A DNA stretch of 64,000 bases from JL08 sp963765555 (GTDB lineage Bacteria > Pseudomonadota > Alphaproteobacteria > Rhodobacterales > Rhodobacteraceae): positions 124,001 through 188,000 of the forward strand of contig CAVXWX010000002.1 of NCBI GenBank assembly GCA_963765555.1, in the 5' to 3' direction. The notes below the pieces were generated by a model. It was not told where the DNA came from. It searched no databases and saw nothing but the letters and a program-made list of their open reading frames with translations. The position numbers and the translations under genes are program-made. Positions 55,915 to 64,000 of this stretch are shown here, piece after piece. Each line of letters begins with the position of its first letter. The first letter of the stretch is position 1.

Positions 55915-56684
55915 CCGACATAACCGACGACCTGCGCGACGGTATCCTGTGGATTACCTTCCAACGCCCACAGGCACGCAATGCGCTGACTTTTGGCATG
56001 TACGAACGGCTTGCTCAACTGTGCCGCGAGATGCCGACAGACGGTTCGGTTCGGGCGGTCGTTATCTCGGGTGCGGGTGACAAAGCCTTTGCCGCAGGAA
56101 CTGACATGACCCAGTTTCGCGCCTTTGAAACGCCACAGGATGCGCTGGATTACGAACACCAGATCGACACTGTGCTTGAAGCGGTCGAACGTTGTCCCGT
56201 GCCAACCATTGCAGCTGTGAACGGGGCGTGCACCGGGGGCGGCGGTTCTATCGCCGCGGCCTGTGATGTCCGGATTGCGTCCGCCAGCCTGAAGTTCGGC
56301 TTTCCCATCGGGCGCACGCTGGGGAACTGTCTGGCTGCCGGCAATCTTGCGCGCTTGTCCGAACTGATCGGCGCAGGGCGGGTACGCGAAATTATCTTTA
56401 CCGCTCGGTTGATCGAAGCGGATGAGGCGCTTTCAATAGGGCTGGTCAGTGAAGTCTTACCCGACAACGACACGATGATGGTCCGTGCAGCCGAACTTGC
56501 TGCGCATGTAGGTTCGATGGCGCCGCTGACCTTGCGCGCCACCAAGGAAGCCCTGCGTCGTAACCGGACGGCCTCCGAGGTCGACGATTCTGACCTTATC
56601 ATTTCCTGCTATATGAGTGATGACTTTCGCATCGGGATGGAAGCCTTTCTGGGCAAGACCAAGCCTGTCTGGACAGGCAAATGA
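55911..56684 (+). CDS. Enoyl-CoA hydratase/isomerase (crotonase) family protein with altered active-site Glu
   Basis: 257 residues from ATG 55911. The oxyanion hole is formed by FAAGTDMTQF and the GACTGGGGSIAAACD segment. By manual alignment, the first catalytic Glu of hydratases (FGxPE) is Ile here (KFGFPIGRTLGN), while the second (RVREIIFTARL) is kept. It may thus be an isomerase, a hydratase with unusual chemistry, or a lyase/hydrolase of the superfamily. CoA-ester substrate is likely because the next gene is a CoA-transferase, overlapped by 4 bp. Confidence 0.85.
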   Translation: MTDITDDLRDGILWITFQRPQARNALTFGMYERLAQLCREMPTDGSVRAVVISGAGDKAFAAGTDMTQFRAFETPQDALDYEHQIDTVLEAVERCPVPTIAAVNGACTGGGGSIAAACDVRIASASLKFGFPIGRTLGNCLAAGNLARLSELIGAGRVREIIFTARLIEADEALSIGLVSEVLPDNDTMMVRAAELAAHVGSMAPLTLRATKEALRRNRTASEVDDSDLIISCYMSDDFRIGMEAFLGKTKPVWTGK

Positions 56685-57886
56685 GCCCGCGCTCTGGCCC
56701 CCTCAGCGGTATGCGTGTCATCGAGCTTGCCCATATCATGGCGGGACCCGTTTGCGGTCTGATGCTGGCCGATATGGGGGCCGACGTGATCAAGGTGGAA
56801 AAACCGACCGGCGATGACAGCCGGCGGTTTGTTCCGCCCCAGATCGGGGGAGAGTCCGCAGCCTATATGATGATGAACCGGAACAAGCGCGGCATCGCTC
56901 TTAATCTCAAAGATCCGCAGGCTGTCGATATCCTGCGTAAACTTCTGGCCGAAGCGGATGTTGTGATCGAAAATTACCGCAAAGGGACAATGGAAAAGCT
57001 CGGCCTGTCCTATGAGGAACTGGCTGCGGTCAATCCACGGCTGATTTATTGCGAAATTTCGGGTTTTGGCCGCACGGGCCCTTATGCCGAGCGCGGCGGG
57101 TTTGACCTGATTGCCCAAGGCATGTCGGGTTTGATGTCCATCACAGGCGAAGGGCCGGGCCGCCCGCCGGTCAAGGTCGCCGCTCCGATCTCCGATATCA
57201 ATGCCGGAATTCTGGGGGCAATGGGTGTGTCTGCCGCTTATGCGAACATGCTGCAAACCGGTTTGGGCCAAAAGGTCGACACCTCCTTGTTCGAGGCGGC
57301 GATCACCCAGACCTATTGGCAGTCCGCAATTGCGTTTGCCACAGGTAGCAAACCCGAACCGCTTGGGTCTGCACATCCGCTGAACGCGCCTTATCAGGCG
57401 TTTCAGACAAGCGACGGATGGATAAACGTAGGTGCCGCGAACCAAAGCAACTGGCTTCGGTTTCTGGATGTGATTGCAGCCCCTGAACTGGATGATGACC
57501 CAAGATTTTCGTCGAACGCCCAGAGAATTCAGAACTTGCCCGAGTTGGTCGTGATCCTGAATAAATATCTGGGCCAAGATACGACCGAGAACTGGCTGCG
57601 CCGTATGGAAAAGGCGCATTTACCTGCCGGACCGGTCAATGACATCCTTCAAATGCATGCGGACCCGCAGGCGCGCGCACGCGACATGATTGTTGAGGTA
57701 AATCACCCGATAGCCGGCACAGTCGAGACGATTGGCCATCCGGTCAAGTTCAGCCACACCCCTGCACAGGTAAGCCACGCCGCACCGCTTTTGGGTCAAC
57801 ACACGAGGGAGGTGCTTGTCGAACTGGGCTATGATTCTGAACAGATTGAAGCGCTTCTTCAATCGCAGGCCGCAATTGCGGCATGA
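56681..57886 (+). CDS. CaiB/BaiF-family (class III) CoA-transferase
   Basis: 401 residues. N-terminal SGMRVIELAHIMAGPVCGLMLADMGADVIKVEKP is the family signature. The catalytic Asp is expected in KVAAPISDINAGILGAMGV, and NKRGIALNLKDPQA and GFGRTGPYAERGGFDLIAQG are also present. It moves CoA between organic acids, e.g. from succinyl-CoA or formyl-CoA. It would activate the acid imported by the TRAP system. Confidence 0.93.
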   Translation: MSPRSGPLSGMRVIELAHIMAGPVCGLMLADMGADVIKVEKPTGDDSRRFVPPQIGGESAAYMMMNRNKRGIALNLKDPQAVDILRKLLAEADVVIENYRKGTMEKLGLSYEELAAVNPRLIYCEISGFGRTGPYAERGGFDLIAQGMSGLMSITGEGPGRPPVKVAAPISDINAGILGAMGVSAAYANMLQTGLGQKVDTSLFEAAITQTYWQSAIAFATGSKPEPLGSAHPLNAPYQAFQTSDGWINVGAANQSNWLRFLDVIAAPELDDDPRFSSNAQRIQNLPELVVILNKYLGQDTTENWLRRMEKAHLPAGPVNDILQMHADPQARARDMIVEVNHPIAGTVETIGHPVKFSHTPAQVSHAAPLLGQHTREVLVELGYDSEQIEALLQSQAAIAA

Positions 57887-58338
57887 GTGACCTCAAGAAC
57901 AGGAGCAAACCGATGACGCTTACCTTGGATCAGGCCCAAGCCATCATCGGCAATTGCCTGACATGGCGCAAGGATAACGGGCTAAAGCCGCTGACCGTGG
58001 CGGTGTTGGACAGCGGCGGCTTTTTGATAGCACTCGCGCGCGAAGACACGACCAGCAATCTTCGGCCAGAGATTGCGCAGGGCAAGGCCCGTGGGGCTGT
58101 GTCTATGGGGCTGGGTTCGCGTGCCTTGTTCGAGCGCGCAAAGGCCGAGCCATTTTTTATTCAGGCGATGAATGCTTTATCGGAAGGTTCACTCGTGCCG
58201 GTGCCGGGTGGCGTTTTGATCAAGCATGACGGAGTCATTCTGGGCGCGGTTGGTATTACAGGCGACAATTCCGATAATGATGAAGCATGTGCAATAGCGG
58301 CGATCGAAAAAGCCGGTTTTGTTGCTGACGGCGGCTGA
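57883..58338 (+). CDS. GlcG/HbpS-family protein
   Basis: 151 residues from ATG 57883, overlapping the CoA-transferase stop; ATG 57913 is an alternative. Family pattern: LTLDQAQAIIGNCLTWRKDNG, LTVAVLDSGGFLIALAREDT and VPVPGGVLIKHDGVILGAVGITG. GlcG is found in glycolate-oxidase operons, HbpS binds haem; function in metabolism is not settled. Its presence fits a 2-hydroxyacid/glycolate theme. Relic D starts within about 10 bases of its stop. Confidence 0.88.
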   Translation: MSDLKNRSKPMTLTLDQAQAIIGNCLTWRKDNGLKPLTVAVLDSGGFLIALAREDTTSNLRPEIAQGKARGAVSMGLGSRALFERAKAEPFFIQAMNALSEGSLVPVPGGVLIKHDGVILGAVGITGDNSDNDEACAIAAIEKAGFVADGG

Positions 58339-58342
58339 CAAA

Positions 58343-58660
58343 GGGCACGATCAGACAAAACTAGCTTGAGGCGGGCAGGGCGGTTTTGTAGTTCCGGCAG
58401 ATAACAAAACGCTCCCCCTTTCGTTACTTTCAAACGAGCCCAAAGATTATCCGCCTGGCGGTGATGATGTATGTCCGGTTTCCGCTATCGTTGTGGAACG
58501 TCGAAGACTTGTTGCACGAGCGCGCCCTCTACGTCAGACACCATTTCAAACTCAAACGAACCGCCGCTCTCGTCGAGTCGCGGCAGCCTTGTTTCGCATA
58601 GGTCCATACATTTGGCGGTAAACCGAGACTGGTTCGAATTGGTCAGGCGGCACCGTAAGC
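58343..58660 (+). mobile_element. IS6-family relic D (internal deletion)
   Basis: Leader ACTAGCTTGAGGCGGGCAGG and GGCGGTTTTGTAG as in A and C. The transposase beginning is mutated (PPGGDDVCP-like frame breaks; LWNVEDLLHERA in pieces) and joins directly to the C-terminal end (TISNSNEPPLSSSRGSL in a shifted frame, then NRDWFELVRRHRK). About 450 bp of the centre is missing, as in A. Confidence 0.82.
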
Positions 58661-58664
58661 GGTC

Positions 58665-59555
58665 TTATCTGACCGTTTCGGAAACTCGGTCCTGTCTTGG
58701 GGAGCGTCCGAATTTGCGGGCATATTCTCTCGAAAATTGAGCCGAGCTTTCATATCCTACCCCGTAGGCAATCTCTGATACCTTTGAGCCGGTGGTTTGA
58801 AGCTTGTTGCGGGCATTTAGCAAACGCAAGTCTTTCTGGTATTGCAGCGGCGAGGTTCCCGTGACGGCCTTGAACTGTTCGAAGAAGGCTGAACTGCTCA
58901 TACCCACACGCCCGGCAAGCTCTCCGACGACAAGGGTCTTGCCCAGATCGGACCGGATTTCGTGCGTTGCAGCGAATATCCGGCTGGCCGTGTTTTCGTG
59001 CCATACCAGTTTCTGAAGCGTGCCGCCATGTGGTCCTATTAGCAGGCGGGCATGGATTTCCCGCGCTGTAATCGGAGCCAGCATGTGTCGCGTCTCTTCT
59101 GTTTCGCACTGACGAAAATATCGCAACAGGGTGCCTTGCATCTCGTCATCGGTGGTTGCGAGGCAAATCGAAAACGGATCTGACACACGGTGGGCGGATG
59201 ACTGCGGCAGGGACGGGGCAAGAACGCGAAGGAGATCCAGATCGAGGGGGAACACGAGCGCAACGTAGGGATGTTCGGGCGTGGCTTTGATGATCCGTGA
59301 GACAACGGGCAGCGCGTTGCTGACGATCAGCGACTGCCCGGCTCGCACGGTGAGCGTTCTGGTGCTGGTCCCAACCTCCTTCGCGCCTTGCAGGACAGCG
59401 CACAACAGCGGGCGGTAGACATTTGCGTCGTGTCGGGTGGTCGCCCGGTGGGTGAGAAAAACCGTCCCGCTTTCCTCATGTGTCAGAACGCCCTGCGTGA
59501 TCCCCGCGTGGCCAAGCAGCGCCAGAACATAGTCCAATAATGTCTGAGGTCCCAT
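58665..59555 (-). CDS. AraC-family transcriptional regulator
   Basis: 296 residues: N-terminal AraC_N-type sensing domain (HATTRHDANVYRPLLCAVLQGAKEV-like, RAGQSLIVSNALPVVSRI) and C-terminal double helix-turn-helix (VVGELAGRVGMSSSAFFEQFKAVTG, SEIAYGVGYESSAQFSREYARKFGRSP). The end abuts relic D, so its last residues could be altered by the junction. Divergent from the SDR gene over 161 bp, the usual layout for a regulator and its target. Confidence 0.9.
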   Translation of the reverse strand: MGPQTLLDYVLALLGHAGITQGVLTHEESGTVFLTHRATTRHDANVYRPLLCAVLQGAKEVGTSTRTLTVRAGQSLIVSNALPVVSRIIKATPEHPYVALVFPLDLDLLRVLAPSLPQSSAHRVSDPFSICLATTDDEMQGTLLRYFRQCETEETRHMLAPITAREIHARLLIGPHGGTLQKLVWHENTASRIFAATHEIRSDLGKTLVVGELAGRVGMSSSAFFEQFKAVTGTSPLQYQKDLRLLNARNKLQTTGSKVSEIAYGVGYESSAQFSREYARKFGRSPRQDRVSETVR

Positions 59556-59716
59556 GAATGCCTCCTGCGGTTCTACCCACTGTTAGCACGGGAACAAGGC
59601 TAACTCTTACTCAAAAGCTCTGGTTCTGGAGTAATGTGCAAGAAAACCGGAGAATACTGAAAGATACATCCGGACTGGTTGATTATCGTGTGTATAGTAA
59701 ACCAAGGAACTGAGAT

Positions 59717-60529
59717 ATGAAAACCATTCTTATCACCGGAGCCTCGTCCGGCATCGGCGCGGCAACCGCCCGACACTTCCAATCGAACGGCTGGAATGTC
59801 ATAGCCACGATGCGCAACCCCGCGGGCGATGCGGATCTCGGGGCTTTGGAGAACTTGCATCTGACCCGGCTGGATGTGACGGATGCGGACTCAATTACAA
59901 CGGCCGTGGGCGAAGGTATCGAGCGATTTGGGCAGATCGATGTTCTGCTGAACAATGCGGGCTATGGCGCCTATGGCGCGCTGGAGGCTTTCACGATGGA
60001 TCGCATCCGGCGTCAGTTTGATACCAACGTGATCGGGTTGATGGAAGTGACCAAGGCGGTTCTGCCTCATTTCCGTCAGAACCGATCGGGCACGGTCATC
60101 AATATCTCGTCCATCGGCGGGCAGATCACATTTCCACTTGGCGCGCTTTATCACGGTACCAAGTTCGCGGTAGAGGGGCTTTCTGAGTCACTGCACTACG
60201 AGCTGGAGCCCCTTGGCATTCGGGTCCGTATTGTCCAACCGGGCATGATAAGAACCAACTTTGGGGGCAGTTCTTTCGATTTCGCGATGGATGAGAACCT
60301 GCCGGACTACGCGCCAATGGCTGAAGCCATGGGGCGCCTGTTCGGCAAGCTGGCCGCGAACCCGTCTGCGCCCGAAACCGTCGCGCAGGTTATTTGGGAT
60401 GCCGCCAACGAAACCGGAAACCGCCTGCGGTTTCGCGCCGGACCTGATGCCGAAGACCTGCTCGATGCGCGCAAACAACAGGATGACGCGACGTTCATCG
60501 GGGGGCTCAAGCAAAAGATGGCACCCTGA
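59717..60529 (+). CDS. Short-chain dehydrogenase/reductase 1
   Basis: 270 residues, classical SDR: TGASSGIGAATARH (cofactor site), NNAGYGAYG, Ser in NISSIGGQI and YHGTK (catalytic Tyr/Lys). ATMRNPAGDADLG after the glycine motif lacks the acidic residue usual for NAD preference and has Arg, suggesting NADPH. AAGGAACTGAGAT precedes ATG 59717. Likely target of the AraC protein. Substrate unknown. Confidence 0.9.
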   Translation: MKTILITGASSGIGAATARHFQSNGWNVIATMRNPAGDADLGALENLHLTRLDVTDADSITTAVGEGIERFGQIDVLLNNAGYGAYGALEAFTMDRIRRQFDTNVIGLMEVTKAVLPHFRQNRSGTVINISSIGGQITFPLGALYHGTKFAVEGLSESLHYELEPLGIRVRIVQPGMIRTNFGGSSFDFAMDENLPDYAPMAEAMGRLFGKLAANPSAPETVAQVIWDAANETGNRLRFRAGPDAEDLLDARKQQDDATFIGGLKQKMAP

Positions 60530-60567
60530 GGGGCCGCTTAGTCATTCATAATAAGAGGTGATTTTCC

Positions 60568-61410
60568 ATGTACCGAAAAGCAATCGAAAAAGGTGGTCTT
60601 GCTGTTGTGACCGGGGCGGCAAACGGCGTCGGCAAGGCTGCGGCCCAACGATTTATTCAGGACGGTCTGGGGGTTGTGCTGGTCGATCTGGCGGGCGAGG
60701 CCTTGGACAGAACCGAGGCGGAATTGCGCGATCTGGCAGGTGCGTCCGCAACCGTTCAGGCGGTTCCGACCGATGTCGCCGACACCACTGCGATGAATGC
60801 CTTGGCGGACCGGGCCTTTGCGCTGGGCGAAATAGCCGTCCTGATGAACAATGCAGGTATCGCGCTGCCGACCGGCAGTTGGGAAAACGCGGAGAACTGG
60901 CGCAAACTGATTGAGGTTAATCTTTTTGGTGTCATGAACGGCGTGCATGCCTTCCTGCCACGCATGATCAAAGCTGCGCGCCCGTCCGTGGTGATCAACA
61001 CAGGATCGAAACAGGGGATCACCACACCGCCCGGAAATCCCGCCTATAATACCAGCAAAGCCGCCGTGAAGGTCATGACGGAAATGCTGGCCCACGACTT
61101 GCGACAGGCCAAAGCGGAAATTACCGCCCATCTGTTCGTTCCGGGCTTTACCTATACCGGTATGATTCAGAAATTCATGCCGGAAAAGCCCGCCGCCGCC
61201 TGGACGAGCGAAGAGACCATCGACTACCTGCTCAAGCGCATGTCGGCTGGGGATTTCTACATTCTCTGCCCGGACAACGATGTGTCCGAAAAGCGAGACA
61301 GCAAACGCGTTGAATGGGCCGTGGGCGACATTATCAACAATCGCCCGGCTCTTTCACGCTGGCATCCCGATTACGCTGATGCCTTTGCGGCGCACGAGGC
61401 CGCGGACTAA
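60568..61410 (+). CDS. Short-chain dehydrogenase/reductase 2
   Basis: 280 residues: VVTGAANGVGKAAAQ, VDLAGEAL (acidic residue favouring NAD), NNAGIALPTGSW, Ser in NTGSKQGI and Tyr/Lys in YNTSKAAVK. The long C-terminal part (MSAGDFYILCPDNDVSEKRDSKR, LSRWHPDY) is seen in SDRs acting on bulky substrates. 38 bp after SDR 1, so probably the same operon. The pair may oxidise and reduce one substrate, which is inference. Confidence 0.9.
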   Translation: MYRKAIEKGGLAVVTGAANGVGKAAAQRFIQDGLGVVLVDLAGEALDRTEAELRDLAGASATVQAVPTDVADTTAMNALADRAFALGEIAVLMNNAGIALPTGSWENAENWRKLIEVNLFGVMNGVHAFLPRMIKAARPSVVINTGSKQGITTPPGNPAYNTSKAAVKVMTEMLAHDLRQAKAEITAHLFVPGFTYTGMIQKFMPEKPAAAWTSEETIDYLLKRMSAGDFYILCPDNDVSEKRDSKRVEWAVGDIINNRPALSRWHPDYADAFAAHEAAD

Positions 61411-61454
61411 CCGCACCAAATGAAAGGCCTTGGAAAATACAACGAACGTGCTGT

Positions 61455-61806
61455 TGGGGCAGACAAACTTCGGTCCTACGCCGCGGCAATGACGTAAACC
61501 AGCAACTCTGCAAGGCTGGAAACGGGCTGCTGGTTGGACAACAGGGCGGAGAATTCACACCTGCCGTTACGACGACGAGAACGCGCGATGCTCCGCTTCA
61601 GGCAGATGCGACGTTTGCAGAAATTCGCCTCTGTTCATGCGTCCGTCCATCGCCACTTCAATCGGGAGCGCGCGCTCTACCGCACAGATCATTTCAAGCT
61701 CCACCGAACCGCAGCTCTTACCGAGTGGCGCCAGCTTTGTTCAAGACAGGTTCAGGCATTTGGCGGCAAACTGAGAAGGGCTCGAATTCGTCTGGCAGAA
61801 ACCTGC
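61455..61806 (+). mobile_element. IS6-family relic E (central and C-terminal part)
   Basis: Begins inside the gene with ADKLRSYAAAMT, then a stop, then ARLETGCWLDNRAENSHLPL (catalytic Glu region), RRRERAMLRFRQMRRLQKFASVHASVH and the C-terminal TALTEWRQLCSRQV to RLAET. The N-terminal third is gone. It abuts the 3' end of eda. Its C-terminal end matches those of A and D, confirming one IS type. Confidence 0.88.
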
Positions 61807-61813
61807 CAAGGGA

Positions 61814-62461
61814 TCAAACCCGCAGGCGCGCTGCGTTGTGGGCCAAGGCTTTGATACCGTCCCAATCGCCAGCGCTCACAAGATCTGCGGGCGCGACCCA
61901 GCTGCCGCCGGCGCACAGCACGTTCGGCAACGCGAGATAGCTTTGTGCATTGCCCGGGTTGATCCCGCCGGTCGGGCAAAAGGTGATCTGCGGCAATGGT
62001 GCCCCGATGGCCTTGAGCGCGGGTGCGCCGCCAGCGGATTCGGCTGGAAAGAACTTGAGCATGTCATAGCCGCGCGCCAACAAACGCATTGCCTCGGTGG
62101 CTGTTGCGGCACCGGGTAGCAGCGGCAGGTTTTCTTCCTCACAGGCGGCAAGCAATTCATCCGTTGCACCGGGCGATACGCCAAAGGTGGCGCCCGCGGC
62201 CTTGGCGGCACGGACATCGGCGGGCGTAATCAGGGTACCCGCCCCCACATGTCCGCCTGCCACATCGCGCATCACAGCGATAGCTTCAAGCGCCGCAGGG
62301 GTGCGCAAGGTCACCTCCAGCGCGGGCAGGCCACCGGCCACAAGGGCCTCGGCCAGTGGGCGGGCCGTTTTTATATCCTCGATCACCAGAACCGGAACAA
62401 TCGGTGCCAGTGCGCAGAGTTCGCGTGTCAGTCGGCTTGCGTCTTGTGGGGAAAGGGGCAT
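61814..62461 (-). CDS. eda: KDPG/KHG aldolase
   Basis: 215 residues from ATG 62461; GGAGA lies nine bases upstream of this ATG, whereas the in-frame TTG at 62470 would sit almost on it. Active-site features: VPVLVIEDIKTARPLAEALV, LEVTLRTPAALEAI with Glu, GAGTLITP, and the Schiff-base Lys in YDMLKFFPAE. Cleaves 2-keto-3-deoxy-6-phosphogluconate to pyruvate and glyceraldehyde-3-phosphate. Follows edd. Confidence 0.94.
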   Translation of the reverse strand: MPLSPQDASRLTRELCALAPIVPVLVIEDIKTARPLAEALVAGGLPALEVTLRTPAALEAIAVMRDVAGGHVGAGTLITPADVRAAKAAGATFGVSPGATDELLAACEEENLPLLPGAATATEAMRLLARGYDMLKFFPAESAGGAPALKAIGAPLPQITFCPTGGINPGNAQSYLALPNVLCAGGSWVAPADLVSAGDWDGIKALAHNAARLRV

Positions 62462-62466
62462 CTGGG

Positions 62467-64000
62467 TCAATCTCCGAAAATGGATGCGCCAGCCGTGGCT
62501 GCGCCGACTATGTTGCGGAAGGCCGTGAACAATTCGCGCCCGGTGCCCGCCGCGTTTGCCGAAAGGTCGACCACAGCGGCCGGTCGGTCTGTCACGCCGG
62601 GTGTCAGGATGTCGAGCGCACCGTTCACTGCATCCACCCGCATCATATCGCCGTCTTGCAGCTTGGAAATAGGGCCGCCATCCACCGCTTCGGGGCTGAC
62701 ATGGATGGCGGCGGGCACTTTGCCCGAGGCCCCGGACATGCGCCCGTCTGTGACCAGAGCCACCTTTTGCCCCCGCCCCTGCAAGATGGAAAGCAGCGGC
62801 GTCAGGCTGTGCAACTCTGGCATGCCGTTGGCTTTTGGCCCCTGAAAGCGCACCACGACGATCAGATCACCGGTCAACTCGCCCGCCTTGAACGCCGATT
62901 TGACGGCGTCCTGATCATGGAACACGCGCACGGGCGCCTCGACGATCTGGTGTTCCGGCGCCACGGCCGAAACCTTCATCACGGCGGTCCCCAGCGAACC
63001 GGTCAGGCGTTTGAGACCGCCGCTGATCTGGAAAGGATCGTGCACCGGCCGCAGGATTTTGTCGTTCAGGCTGGTTCCGGTTCCGGCGCGCCAGCCTAAA
63101 GTCCCGTCAGAAAAGCATGGATCCTGCGTGTAATGTTCAAGTCCGGTTCCCGCGACTGTCCGGGTGTCCGGGTGCAGCATCCCGGCGTTCAGCAATTCGC
63201 CAATCATATAGCCCAGCCCGCCGGCGGCATGAAAATGGTTCACGTCCGCCAAGCCGTTGGGATAAACCCGCGCCATCAGCGGCGTCGCTTCGCTGAGTTC
63301 GGAAAAATCCTGCCAGTCCAGAACAATCCCGCCCGCCCGCGCCATGGCGATGAGATGGATAAGAAGGTTGGTCGAACCGCCGGTCGCATTAAGGCCGACA
63401 ATGCCGTTCACAAAGGCGCGTTCGTCCAGAATATCGCACACCGGGGTATAATTGTTGCCAAGCGCGCTCAGGCTGAGCGCCCGTTTTGCGCCTTCGCGGG
63501 TCAGGGCCTGTCGCAACTCGGTATTGGGGGGCACGAAACTGGCCCCCGGCAGGTGCAGGCCCATGAACTCCATCAGCATCTGGTTCGTGTTGGCGGTGCC
63601 GTAAAACGTGCAGGTGCCCGGGCCGTGATAGGCGGCCATTTCGGCAGCCATCAGCGCCGCCCTGTCGCATTCTCCGGCAGCGAATTGCTGGCGCACCTTT
63701 GCCTTGTCGTCGTTGGGCATACCGCTTTCCATCGGTCCGGCGGGCATAAATACCGCAGGCAGATGCCCGAATGCCTGTGCCGCAATCACCAGACCGGGCA
63801 CGATCTTGTCGCAGACACCGAGAAACACCGCCGCGTCGAATGTGTTGTGGCTGAGCGCCACCGAGGCTGCCAGCGCGATCACGTCACGCGAAAACAGCGA
63901 CAGTTCCATTCCCGCCTCGCCTTGGGTGACACCGTCGCACATTGCGGGCACGCCGCCTGCGACCTGCGCTGTGCCACCTGCTTCGCGCGCGGCCTGACGG
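62467..64000 (-). CDS. edd: Phosphogluconate dehydratase, N-terminus beyond the window
   Basis: About 511 residues of the roughly 600 are present; the frame is open through the right edge (QAAREAGGTAQVAGGVPAMCDG). The IlvD/Edd family shows Cys ligands for a 4Fe-4S cluster in PAMCDGVTQGE and TCTFYGTANTNQ, plus GLNATGGSTNLLIHL and KVALVTDGRMSGASGK. It makes 2-keto-3-deoxy-6-phosphogluconate. The stop is 6 bp before the eda ATG, forming an edd-eda unit. Confidence 0.95.
   Translation of the reverse strand, partial: RQAAREAGGTAQVAGGVPAMCDGVTQGEAGMELSLFSRDVIALAASVALSHNTFDAAVFLGVCDKIVPGLVIAAQAFGHLPAVFMPAGPMESGMPNDDKAKVRQQFAAGECDRAALMAAEMAAYHGPGTCTFYGTANTNQMLMEFMGLHLPGASFVPPNTELRQALTREGAKRALSLSALGNNYTPVCDILDERAFVNGIVGLNATGGSTNLLIHLIAMARAGGIVLDWQDFSELSEATPLMARVYPNGLADVNHFHAAGGLGYMIGELLNAGMLHPDTRTVAGTGLEHYTQDPCFSDGTLGWRAGTGTSLNDKILRPVHDPFQISGGLKRLTGSLGTAVMKVSAVAPEHQIVEAPVRVFHDQDAVKSAFKAGELTGDLIVVVRFQGPKANGMPELHSLTPLLSILQGRGQKVALVTDGRMSGASGKVPAAIHVSPEAVDGGPISKLQDGDMMRVDAVNGALDILTPGVTDRPAAVVDLSANAAGTGRELFTAFRNIVGAATAGASIFGD

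Noticed and set aside
39619..61813. Phage or integrative element inserted at tRNA-Arg
   Set aside because: No integrase gene and no duplicated tRNA 3' end were seen; the region is better explained by IS-mediated steps.

Overview
The window looks like one chromosomal stretch of a Rhodobacterales (Roseobacter-group) alphaproteobacterium. Evidence: gene order and protein sequence of the S10/spc/alpha ribosomal operon followed by degQ-rarA-crcB-rluC-HAD-ATP12-bztABCD; a bzt-type amino-acid transporter; an ATP12 F1 chaperone gene; a yidC-MOSC-engB-argB operon; TRAP transport; and GC-rich codon use. No rRNA gene or CRISPR array was seen.

Layout. 0-1.1 kb: a minus-strand pair, a 2OG-Fe(II) oxygenase gene and a partial NYN-domain nuclease gene. 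1.4-11.6 kb: rpmC to rplQ including secY, adk and rpoA, with internal promoters and hairpins. 11.7-17.8 kb: an NTF2-like protein, a DegQ-type protease, RarA, FluC/CrcB, RluC, a HAD phosphatase and ATP12. 18-22.4 kb: bztABCD. 22.4-28.6 kb (minus): sixA-like, ferredoxin-like, sterol-desaturase-like, argB, engB, MOSC, yidC. 28.7-35.6 kb: an EAL protein, ttcA, a DUF3833 lipoprotein, a decayed adenylate cyclase/TPR gene, a DUF900 hydrolase, yidD, rnpA, rpmH. 35.9-39.5 kb: a VTT membrane protein, a flavin disulfide reductase and a histidine kinase. 39.54 kb: tRNA-Arg(ACG).

Downstream of the tRNA, from about 39.6 to 61.8 kb, lies an accessory mosaic. It carries five decayed copies of one IS6-family element, all in the same orientation, at about 40.1, 43.6, 47.5, 58.3 and 61.5 kb, plus one intact-looking IS3-family element with a visible GGGAAAC slippery heptamer. 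Between them sit a low-GC beta-barrel gene, a GlsB-type protein, a cytochrome c, an IS-truncated class III aminotransferase with a nitrilase-family amidase, a ten-kilobase catabolic block, and an AraC/SDR/SDR set. The catabolic block comprises a GntR regulator, an FAD/Fe-S 2-hydroxyacid dehydrogenase, a serine-glyoxylate-type aminotransferase, a TRAP transporter, a crotonase, a CaiB-type CoA-transferase and a GlcG protein. The window ends in eda and a partial edd (Entner-Doudoroff).

The best candidate for an undescribed system is the IS6-fenced 47.98-58.34 kb block. It reads as import of an organic acid, CoA activation and hydration, plus oxidation of a 2-hydroxy acid to a 2-oxo acid (perhaps glyoxylate) that is then transaminated. 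No lyase is present and the substrate is unknown.

Caveat on quality: from 4.6 to 14.0 kb essential genes (rplR, rplO, secY, adk, rpsM, rpoA, rplQ) and neighbours carry about thirty single-base indels, nearly all insertions. Removing them gives family-typical lengths. These are almost certainly sequence errors and not biology. Single indels of the same kind occur in argB, the flavin reductase and the beta-barrel gene.
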